This document shows, one piece after another, positions 1 to 8,719 of a DNA stretch of 64,000 nt (the first letter of the stretch is position 1; every line of letters begins with the position of its first letter). Source of the stretch: Rapana venosa (taxonomy: Eukaryota > Mollusca > Gastropoda > Neogastropoda > Muricidae); assembly GCA_028751875.1 (NCBI GenBank), contig CM054157.1:48889482-48953481 (forward strand). The letters are read 5' to 3'. The notes below the pieces were generated by a model. That model saw only the letters and a program-made list of their open reading frames with translations, was not told the origin of the DNA and searched no databases. The translations under genes and the position numbers were made by a program.

Positions 1-277
1 TATGCGGTTTTTTAAATTTTGTCATCTGTTCCCACCGGCACACAATGGCCTACTCTTTCAAAAATCAGAACAGGATTTAACGTCCGCGCAAGATGTTCTG
101 CATGCGTTCGCACACGGGGCCTCCTCAGTTTATAGTCTCATCTGAAGGACTTTGACATTCAGTTTGATTTTTTTGTCAAACTGGGAAGAAAGGGCGAGGC
201 TGGGAATCAAACCCAGAACCTCACGGTTTACTAATTAGGCAGGTGAACGTCTTAACCATCCTGCCACCTTCCTTCCT
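1..277 (-). mobile_element. SINE-A body with Leu-type head (cut by window edge)
   Basis: Tail starts 'TATGCGGTTTTTTAAATTTT'; the head end reads 'GGGAATCAAACCCAGAACC' and 'CCATCCTGCCACCTTCCTTC', the complement of a Leu-like tRNA head, instead of the usual 'GCTATCCCGTCCCC' end. Confidence 0.8.
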
Positions 278-319
278 AGAGAGGAGCCTACTATTTGCAG
301 TCTGTTTTGTGTATATAAG

Positions 320-512
320 CACTCATGTGGTTTTTTACATCCAGTCCCCGTGTGTATGCGGTTTTTAAAATTTTGCCATCTGTTCTTACCAGCATACAAT
401 GGCCTGCTTTTTCCGAAAAGCGAATCGGGTTTTTTTATGCGTGCACTAGATGTTCTGCATACATTTGTACATGGGGCAAACGTCTTAACCATCCTGCCAC
501 CTTCCTTCCTGT
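320..512 (-). mobile_element. SINE-A body joined directly to Leu-type head (internal deletion)
   Basis: Tail and middle are normal to 'GTACATGGGGCAAACG', then it jumps to 'TCTTAACCATCCTGCCACCT', losing the core. Ends 42 bp from the CD2BP2 exon 3 donor. Confidence 0.7.
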
Positions 513-553
513 CAAAACACCCCACCACCCACCCCAAAAAAAAAAGCACTCAC

Positions 554-1142
554 CTGACACCGACGACGTACCGGAAGTGCTCGGCCGCGCGTCCCCGGCC
601 TCTTTCCCCCCACCATCTCCTCCACTCTTCATCCTCCTGCTGGCCTCCTTCTGGTCAAAGCTGTCGGCAAACATGTCCAGTGCGTCATCGGCATCGTCCA
701 CGTCGTCGGGAATGGCAAACTTCTCCTTCCCCTCTGCCCGCTTCAGCCAGAAGCCGATCTGTTCCCGCGTGGCCTCGTAAATCTCCATCATGCCTTCCTG
801 CACCAAGAGGTCTGCCATTTCCGTCAGCTGCAGCATCGTTCTCTTGTCCTGGTCGGCTTTATCCCCGTCCCCGTTTTCCGTCTTCTGCCGTTTGGCTTTC
901 CACCGCTGGGCGGTGGTGAGTTTCTTCCCCTTGGTTTTGCCCAAGCGGCGTAACGCCTTGGCGACGGTTTCGTGAGGTTCCAGGATGTCCAGCATGTCTC
1001 TGTAGATGGCAGCCCGGTCCACTGCCGGTGCCTCTGCCTCCTCTGCCTCTTCTCGGGCGTCGATCATCTCCTGGGCTTTCTGGCGCTCCGATTCTTTGAT
1101 GCGCACCCAGTCGATGTTTTCGATCCAGTTGTCGCGGATGTT
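554..1142 (-). CDS. CD2BP2: CD2BP2 coding exon 3
   Basis: 589-nt exon. Encodes IRDNWIENIDWVRIKESE, a charged helical stretch, ETVAKALRRLGKTKGKK, YEATREQIGFWLKRAEG and LDMFADSFDQ, then a Gly/Ser-rich linker ending at donor GTGAGT. In vertebrate homologues the GYF domain follows this linker. GC content and codon use contrast sharply with the AT-rich, repeat-filled introns. Confidence 0.93.
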
Positions 1143-2939
1143 CTGTTGAGGTGAAGAGGAGGTTTTTTTTTGGGGGGGGTGTGATGGTGGTTGTGGTGAA
1201 CATACACACACACACACACATATATATGAGACTGTGACAAAAGGTGGCCGTTCAATACCCTATGTTGTCCATCAGTAATATGTTTTCCCTGATGCAGCTG
1301 TCTGATTGTTTTGTGTTTCCTGCTTTCAGTAATGTTCATAGAGATACATAAGATAAAATCAAACACAATGTCTCTTTACTTTAAGAAAATAATAATAATA
1401 AGTGCCCCGAAATGCTCATATTTTTGCAACTGGAAGTTGACAGTGTATTGACATGGTTGGTTTGAACTTGCATTGTGATTCTTAAACACATTCCCTGTAT
1501 CCAAAACATGTAAAATCAGTTAAAATAATAATCAGGGAATGTTTCTACACAGGAGTGAGCTTCCCACAACACATAAGTTGATAAAAAAATAATCTACAAC
1601 ATTTTGTTCAACAGTTGTGACGCCAAATGTCCACAATATTATTGGGATGTGTAATCATCTGTATTGAATTTCTTTGTTTCCCAGTCCATGTTTTTACACT
1701 CCTGCTAGCCTAAATCACATGTCTTAAGAATGAATAGGTTTTGTTCATCTCTAATTTCTGTTTAAAGACTGAAAAATGGAAACTTGTATCTTACATCTAA
1801 AATGCATGTCCATTCATAACAACAGTGGACTTCTCAATTTTTAAAAAGTGAAAAATTTACAGTTTCCAATTTGCACTTACATGAAAGTTGCTATTATGCT
1901 TTTCAAAAAAAGGCTGGTCTTCCTGTACAGCCATGCTGTGAGAAAGAAGAAAAGGCAAATGAACACCAGATGTCCACTTATCAGAAATCATAACAACTGT
2001 CAAATTAGTCAGAAAATCAGCTTACATATAAACTTTGTACCAGCTTCTGAAGTTCGCTTTTTATACAGTTTTAAGCAACATAGTTTTTAAAAGAAAATAA
2101 AACTAGTTCAGTATAATTTCCAGGTGTACATTTATTATTTTGGGCTGTGGTCACTTTGAGCATGTCTTTCTATTTATATCACACAATTTCTAATATCACT
2201 AAGAGTGAACAGACGTTAAATTGAACAATAAGATGGATCCGTTAATAAAAATCTTTACCAGTGCAAAGTTAGACCAGCAAAAGATATTAATTTTATTACC
2301 TTTGACCTTCTTTTCAAAGTTAAAGACTATTTCAGGGTTGTACTTATCTGGTAATTTTGTTGCTTGCTGAAATCTTAAGATTTGAACCTGAAATATGTCC
2401 ACCCCTACCGTGTAACAACTGTCAGATGAAAGTTCGTTCTTGCAGTTATTTAACTTTCTTTCAATCTTTTTCATGTGTATTTATGGTGAACACAATAAAG
2501 AAAATATGATATGATCATCTGAGAAATTGTTGGAGCTATTTGTCCTTTTTCAGCATGTTTGACAGGTAACATACTCCGACTGTTGTTACACAGGACATGC
2601 TTCTTGAAGTAAATTAAAGTACTAATTAATTTTTTTAAATAAAAATTCAATGCATATCACAAACTTGGTTTATATTCTAACCTCAAAAATACATTAATGC
2701 TCAGTTGCATAGTGATAGTAAAAATTCAGTACTTTACATGTCCAGCATGACAACTGTCAGACATTGGTGAACATGCATCATCAGCCTGATATCTCATGAC
2801 TGAAAGCCTCAGTTATCTTCTCACATATGAAATTATGAAGAATAATCATTACCCTTTCAACCCACAAAACTATTTCTGCAACAACAACAAAAAAAAAAGA
2901 GCTTTTTCGGCTTTTTCTGGGTCCACCTTTTGTCACAGC

Positions 2940-2987
<48 letters not shown>

Positions 2988-4125
2988 TGCATGCATACAT
3001 GACACATGCATATGCACACAGTGACACACGCACGCAAACATGCCACACACAGCTGTCAGTTTCTCCCGCTTTCTGTTACTCTCAGTTATATCCCAGCCCA
3101 GTCCAGCTGGTGCTGAATATAGCAGAAACTAACCACACTTGGACTTGGTAAAAGAAAGGGGCTAGTTTTAGCACAGGGCCCTGGACCCTTGACTGAGCTA
3201 TGCTGACTTTGCTCGCAGTGATGCATACACACACATGCACACACACACATGCACACACACACACAGCACAACACACACACACACAGACATGCGCACACAC
3301 ACATGCACACACACACACACACACATGCACACACACACACACACCATCTGATATCACTTCATTAATAATAATAATAATAATGTATGGAATTTATATAGCG
3401 CTGAATCAAAGTGCTCAGATGACTTCTTTTTTTGCGAGTGTATGCGTTTTTAAAATTTTGTCATCTGCTCCCACCGGCACACAATGGCCTACTCTTTCAA
3501 ACAGCGGAACTGGATTTAACGTGTGCACAAGATGTTCTGCATGCATTTGCACATTGGGCCTCAGTTTATACTTATAGTCTCATCCAAAGGACTTCATTAA
3601 ACTGAAGAACTAACACACACACAGTGAACAAAAATACCAATTAAGGAATAGACAATAAGACAAATAACAACAACCACATGCGCGCACACACACACACACA
3701 CACATACACACACACACACACAACGGTCACCCCACACACATATGGTCACCCACACACGTCTCTCACACACACACACACACACAGTCACACACACACACGG
3801 TCACACACACGGTCATACACACAGTCACACACACACAGAGACTGTGACAGAGCAAACCCACCTTGCTTTTGTCGAAAATGAAAGTACCATCCTTGTCAAA
3901 GTGGCCTTCTTCCATTTCATCCCTCATGTTGAACGGCGTGATCTGAATGTCGTCATCAAAGTCAATTGTGGGGTCCTCCTGCCCTGTAACACCAAACATC
4001 GGTGGTCTAGAGGTCTAGAGCCTGTCTACAAAGCGAAAAGTCCGGATCAGAAGTGTGTGGTGGTTTAAATCCCGTTTGGGCCCAAAACTTTCCCCCCATC
4101 CATTAAACCATGAGTCCGGGCGATA

Positions 4126-4159
<34 letters not shown>

Positions 4160-7100
4160 GTGTTACACAAAATTATTCAGCACATGTAAAATTAAAAGAA
4201 CCCATGGCAACAAGGGAGTTGTCCCTGGCAACATTCTTAGAAAAGAGCCACTCTGATAGGGAAACAAATACAGTTGCAGACAAAAATAAGGGGTGGGGCT
4301 GCTCTTGTGGCAACGCGCTCTCCCCGAATTTCATGCAGAGAAATCTCGTGACTTAAAGTGGTATAAATAAATAGATAAATAAATAAATAAACATTCTTGC
4401 TTTCATATAATTTTCCCTTCATTTTCCACAAATCTTAATCAGAATAACAAGAAGGAAGATGGGACAGCGAAGACGATCACCTGCCTAACAAGTCAACCGT
4501 GAGGTTCTGAGTTCTGTGCCCAGCCTTGTCTTTTCTTTCTTGCCAGTTTTGACAAGAAAACTTAACTGAATGTCACTCAAAGTCCTTTGGATGAGACTAT
4601 AAACCAAGGCCCTGTGTGCGAATGCACACAGAACATCTTGCGCTCAGATTAAAAACCCTATTCTTCCTTTCGGAAGAGAAGGCAATTGCATTTTGTGCCA
4701 ATAGGATTTTTTAAAATGCATGCACTCAGGTCACATGTTTAGACACCGTCCTGGAAGTTGGAATAGGCTACCTGAATGGTGGGGGGAAGAGGGAGGGGGG
4801 GGGGGGGGGGGGTGGTAGAACGACTGCATACGCAAAAATCTCACCATTGGCAAACCTCAAGATTTCTCTAGCCAAGGAAATAACAACAACAAACAAACAA
4901 ACAAACAAGAAACAGAAAAACAAAACTTTTTTTTCAGGTTACAAAACATTTTCTCAGGTAAATATTAATTGTGATTCCAGATTTTGTCATCCCTATGCGT
5001 GGTTTTACTTCTGCAACAATTTGACACGAGGATAACACGTGACACCAATTGGACTTAAAGGGGCAAAATCCATCAAGCATAGGCGTGGCTTATATATTAT
5101 TATAAGTGAAGTAAGTTTTTTCTTGTCAGTTATGAGTATGTGACCTGAGCTCTGCCTCTGCTCCTTCAGTTCAAATTTTATTTTCCTTGTATTTCCCAAA
5201 GTCAGAATGCAGCTACCTTAGTTAATGGCAGGCAAAAACGTTTACATGTATACGCAAAAATCTCACCATTGGTGAACCTCAGAGATCTAACTCATAACTG
5301 TGGAAATGGGGAAAAAAATGTGTTACTTAGTAAAAATGAATAAACACTGACAGCTGAGCCAAATTTTTCGTGTAAAAGATTATTTATAACAGAGTGAAAG
5401 CAATGTTTACTGATTTTACTCTTTCAGTCTTGGAAAAATCATAAATGTATACATATATGACTATGAGCCCTGTACTTTCCCACCAGTGCCAAAAAAGTGT
5501 GAATGCGACTATTTCACAGCTGACGGTTTGCGTTACTTGCTCGACTTTTCCAAACCAAGCAGTGGTAGAGGTCTGCATGTAGCTTGTATGGGGGACAGGA
5601 TAGCCTAGTGGTTAGAGCATTGCGCTCGCAATCTGACGACCCAAGTTCGATTCCCGTTCAAGTTTTCCCCTGGAGTTAACATCAGTGCAGACGCCACTCT
5701 CCCCAAAAGTCCTTCGGATGAGACTATAAACCGAGGCCCCGTGTGTGAACACACGCTGAACATCTTGCGCACACGTTAAATCCTGTTCCGCTTTTTGTAA
5801 GAGTAGGCCATTGTGTGCCTGTGGGAACAGATGACAGAATTTACAAAACTGCATACACACGGGGACTGGATGTAAAAAAGCACATAAGTGCTTATTCCAT
5901 TATCCACGATATAAAAGAATGAAATAAAATAAATTTTAAAAATAAATATGTATACACCCGCAGTACCCACTGATGACCCCCTGATGTCCCTTTAACCTCT
6001 CCCTTGACTCCTTGAGGAGTCAAATGTTGGGCCCTCTGTTGAATCAACCAGGCACCGAGTCAGTGGACACCAGAGTGTGCTATGAGCAAGCTCAATCTGC
6101 TGGCACTCATCTCACATATACCTATAAAAAAAAAACCAAAGCAAACCAAACCAACTTCTCATTACTATTCTTTGTATTTCCACAGCAACTACTGTTGTCT
6201 GTCCATTATGAGTGAAAACACCTTGCGTTGCTGCTAAATGCCTGACGAGTCGCATCTCATCTGACTTCAGCTTGGGAAAGAATTGCGAAAGAGGCAGGAC
6301 AATGGATCAAGAAGGGAGAAAATAAGATAAGATGGGGGTGGCAGGTGAAAAAAAAGAAACAAGGCAGAAACAAAGAGGAGGATAGAAAAGAGGGAATTCC
6401 CAGCACAAAATTCCAGAAGGTGGGGATGCTGTACAAAAAATCATACTGGCAGGTCCTCAGCCTCTCTATGGGGGAAAACAAACAAAACAAAAATAAACCA
6501 CAAACATTTTCTGCAACAGAGCTACAAGTACCATCAATTCAAAAAAGTTTAAGTTGCAATGTGATAGAAAGACTTGCACATGATTTAAATCTGGAGGGGA
6601 AAAAATGAAAAGAGTACTATTATTCTAATTAATATAGTATAGAAAAGCATACAAACTTCCCCAGAAGTTTGGGTATGGCTGCCTATGATGAAATACTTAT
6701 GCTGAATATGGTCATGAATGAATACATACATATCATGTGCATTGTTCTCATCCTGTGTGCATTTGACTTAGGGTTTCATAGTGATTCTTAGGTGTGATAA
6801 GGTAGATAGAGTACATAAACAATGAATCGGTGGTCTAGAGGTATATGTGCTTGCCTAGAAAGCGAAAAGTCTGGGTTCCAAGTGTGTGGTGGTTCAATCC
6901 CTGATTGGCCCCAAAACTTTTCCCCAATCCATTAAACAATGAGTGGTTGTCTGGGTGCTAGTCTTTTGGATGAGAAGATATTTAACTGAGGTCCCATCAT
7001 GTGTTACACATAGCCCATATAAAAGAGACCTAGGCAACAAGAGTTGTCCCTGGCCAAATTCTGTAGAAAAAAGCCAGCGCTCTGATAGGTAAACAATTTA

Positions 7101-8378
7101 TACAGTTGCAGACAGAAAAAAGAAGAAAAAAAGCAAAAGGTGGTACTGCTCGTCACTTGTGGTAAAACACTCTCCCCAGAAAGAGCAGCCCAAATTTCGT
7201 ACACAGAAATCTCCCATGACTTAAACTTAAAGTGGCATATAAATTACAATACAAATTACAATACAATATACAGTATACAATACAATAATTCTCATATTCT
7301 GGGTGACTGCTAGAGTGTCACACTGGGAAATACCCAAAACAATACCCGAGAACAACAGAAACTGAACTGTCAGGCTTCATTTATATACTAATATAGTTAA
7401 ATACACAAGCATGTCTCTGGGTACACTGCATACCCCCCCCCCCTCCCCCCCAGTGGGTTTGAAAACATTTTATTTTGAACATTTTCTCTGTGTCACAGTG
7501 TGTGCGTCTATGTTTTTATTTAAATTTATTATTATTTTTTGAGGATAATGGAATAAGCACTCAAAAGCTTTTTTTCATCCAATCCCCGTGTGTGTGCAGT
7601 TTTGTAAATTTTGTCATCCATTCCCACTGGCACACAATGGCCTACTCTTCCGAAAAGTGGAACAGGTTTTAACATGTGCACAAGATGTTCTGCGTGCATT
7701 TGCATGTGTTTGTATGCATTTGCATGTGTGTGTGCGTGGGTTCATGCATGTGTGTGTGCATGTGTACCCACTACCTGTGTGTGTGTGTTGGGGGGGGGGG
7801 GGGGGGGGTAGGCCTATTGGGTTCCCAGAAGAGTTATTTTAGATCCCTCTTCTTCTGTTTGGGTGTACATACTTCTCTACTCAGTCTTAAGACTGTGATG
7901 ATGAATACTTTACACTGTGACTAGTTTCAGGAAATACTTCTAAAACACTTTTTTTAAAGGCGAAAAAATGTTTCTGAGTACTACTTAGTACTCGTTGTAC
8001 TTACTTGTACTAGTACTAGTACTTACTTGAATCACAGCGTCAGTGTATGTGAAGGCGACTGAAGGAGAAAACTGGGCTCACACACTGACACAGACGACAG
8101 TAAACACACACATGTATTGAAATAAACAAGCACACACACACACACACGAACGCACGCACGCGCGCGCGCTCAAACTAACATTTTGTTATTTAGTGCTAAT
8201 ATCTAAATTTACCTTCGATATCATCTTCTTTCATTACATCGTATTTGTCAGCATCTTCGTCATCGTCTTCATCACTGTCCAGGGAATGTTTTCCTTTTTT
8301 CAGACGACTTTCCTCCTCATCTTTCTCAAACTCGTTAACCAAGGAATCTTCATCGAATTTAACTTTTTTCTCAGACAT
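554..8378 (-). CDS. CD2BP2: CD2BP2 (U5 snRNP 52K protein), 5' three coding exons, partial gene
   Basis: Homologue of CD2 antigen cytoplasmic tail-binding protein 2 (U5-52K, yeast Lin1), a nuclear protein of the U5 snRNP that is absent from the assembled tri-snRNP. Coding exons read on the minus strand are 8213-8378, 3862-3983 and 554-1142, with GT/AG borders and phases 1, 0 and 1. They give about 292 residues. Family hallmarks in order are 'GKHSLDSDEDDDED' and 'KYDVM' in exon 1, 'ITPFNMRDEMEEGHFDKDG' in exon 2, and 'IRDNWIENIDWV', 'ETVAKALRRLG' and 'LDMFADSFD' in exon 3, the same order as in vertebrate CD2BP2. The C-terminal GYF domain is not here: exon 3 ends at a GTGAGT donor, so it must lie left of position 1. 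The introns are large and SINE-filled. The gene is divergent from PISD. Identity is secure; only the start codon choice is inferred, by analogy with the human N-terminus. Confidence 0.93.
1220..2930. other. AT-rich CD2BP2 intron, no recognisable element
   Basis: Apart from a CA/TA run at 1201-1228, I see no gene, SINE or LINE here. Several short words (TGTCAGA, CAACTGTCA) recur but do not define a repeat. Confidence 0.5.
2943..2984. repeat. (TA)n microsatellite
   Basis: About 21 uninterrupted TA units followed by TGCATGCATGC. Confidence 0.95.
3049..3203 (-). repeat. Repeat H
   Basis: 'GCTGTCAGTTTCTCCCGCTT', 'CACACTTGGACTTGGTAAAA', 'CCCTGGACCCTTGACTGAGC'. Confidence 0.7.
3222..3345. repeat. 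(CA)n-rich microsatellite
   Basis: Imperfect CA/GCACA repeats. Confidence 0.9.
3361..3420 (-). mobile_element. L2-type LINE 3' terminus (fragment)
   Basis: (AAT)n then 'TGGAATTTATATAGCGCTGA', the conserved terminus of the L2 family in this window. Confidence 0.65.
3427..3612 (-). mobile_element. SINE-A/Leu-type fragment
   Basis: 'AATTTTGTCATCTGCTCCCA' to 'TATAGTCTCATCCAAAGGAC'; both ends lost. Confidence 0.72.
3678..3840. repeat. (CA)n-rich microsatellite next to CD2BP2 exon 2
   Basis: Imperfect CACACA with GGTCAC words; about 20 bp from the exon 2 donor at 3862. Confidence 0.9.
3862..3983 (-). CDS. CD2BP2: CD2BP2 coding exon 2
   Basis: Acceptor 'TGTTACAG' follows directly on a SINE-E copy. 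Encodes QEDPTIDFDDDIQITPF and NMRDEMEEGHFDKDG, the most conserved N-terminal block of the family. Donor GTGGGT. 122 nt, joins exon 1 in phase 1 and exon 3 in phase 0. Confidence 0.92.
3998..4378 (+). mobile_element. SINE-E, full length, against CD2BP2 exon 2
   Basis: Head 'ATCGGTGGTCTAGAGGTCTA', core 'TCTTTCAGATGAGACGATAA', 'CATGGCAACAAGGGAGTTGT', 'GGGAAACAAATACAGTTGCA', end 'ATCTCGTGACTTAAAGTGGT'. Starts 14-15 bp from the exon's acceptor. Confidence 0.82.
4507..4880 (+). mobile_element. Leu-type SINE remnant with part of B tail
   Basis: 'GCCAGTTTTGACAAGAAAAC', 'AGTCCTTTGGATGAGACTAT', 'GGTCACATGTTTAGACACCG', then a G run and 'CAAAAATCTCACCATTGG'. Confidence 0.6.
5591..5930 (+). mobile_element. 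SINE-A, full length
   Basis: tRNA-like head: A-box TAGCCTAGTGGTTAGAGC, B-box-like AGTTCGATTCC. Core 'CCTTCGGATGAGACTATAAA' (Nin-type central domain by memory of the motif), tail 'GGGGACTGGATGTAAAAAAG' and 'TTATTCCATTATCC', A/T-rich end. Confidence 0.85.
6183..6445 (+). repeat. Repeat F
   Basis: 'GCAACTACTGTTGTCTGTCC', 'GCCTGACGAGTCGCATC', 'GAGGGAATTCCCAGCACA'. About 300-bp dispersed element of unknown class, five copies in the window. Confidence 0.7.
6826..7245 (+). mobile_element. SINE-E, full length
   Basis: 'ATCGGTGGTCTAGAGGTATA', 'GGTGGTTCAATCCCTG', core 'TCTTTTGGATGAGAAGATAT', end 'CCATGACTTAAACTTAAAGT'. Confidence 0.8.
7538..7715 (-). mobile_element. SINE-A fragment
   Basis: 'TGAGGATAATGGAATAAGCA' to 'GATGTTCTGCGTGCATTTGC', then TG-rich repeat. 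Confidence 0.75.
8213..8378 (-). CDS. CD2BP2: CD2BP2 coding exon 1
   Basis: Begins MSEKKVKFDEDSLVNEF and continues with KKGKHSLDSDEDDDED, KYDVM and KEDDIEG. The ATG at 8378 is chosen because it matches the short basic start of vertebrate CD2BP2; the upstream in-frame codons lack family similarity. It ends at a GTAAAT donor (phase 1). Confidence 0.9.
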
Positions 8379-8699
8379 CGTGCGTTTGTGCGTTTCGAGG
8401 CAAGCCACTACCGGAAGTTATTTTTCCCTCTCAATATATTTGCGTATCAAACTATTTGAGGATAATACCTTTATAAATCTGATTATAAACTTCCATGTCA
8501 AATTTTTGCATCAGATGCTACAGCAGTTTAGATATTATAGATGTGTTTCAAAATGCGTGCACTTGCAAACTGAACTGAAAACAAAAACTAAAACATTTTA
8601 TGTGATGCATATTGTTGTACCATTTAGGAACGTCAGGGGGGAACACTCTCCACAAGAATAGGCTACAGCCGCGTAGAGTTATCTGTATCTCCGAAAATC
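8379..8699. promoter_or_regulatory. Divergent promoter region between CD2BP2 and PISD
   Basis: 321 bp separate the two putative start codons, which point away from each other. No SINE is recognised here, unlike almost every other gap of this size in the window. An ETS-type site CCGGAAGT lies at 8411-8418, 33 nt upstream of the CD2BP2 ATG, and an ATGGCG (YY1-like core) overlaps the PISD ATG. No TATA box is obvious. Such an arrangement is usual for TATA-less bidirectional housekeeping promoters. Transcription start sites cannot be placed from sequence alone. Confidence 0.6.
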
Positions 8700-8719
8700 A
8701 TGGCGACGGCATGTTCGAG
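8700..8719 (+). CDS. PISD: PISD coding exon 1 (short, inferred)
   Basis: ATG at 8700 reads MATACSR and splits the Arg codon at a GAG|GTAGTG donor (phase 2). Chosen because it joins exon 2 in the only frame that then continues through exon 3 into the certain exon 4. The donor is weak, so RNA evidence would be valuable. Confidence 0.6.

Noticed and set aside
3200..3577. Long His/Thr- or Cys/Val-rich open frames over CA/TG repeats
   Set aside because: They are translations of microsatellites in several frames and strands, with no conserved motif.
5610..5665. Possible genuine tRNA gene (A-box and B-box present)
   Set aside because: It is the head of a SINE-A with body and tail attached. The stem pairing of a functional tRNA is not preserved, and the same holds for the other tRNA-like heads.
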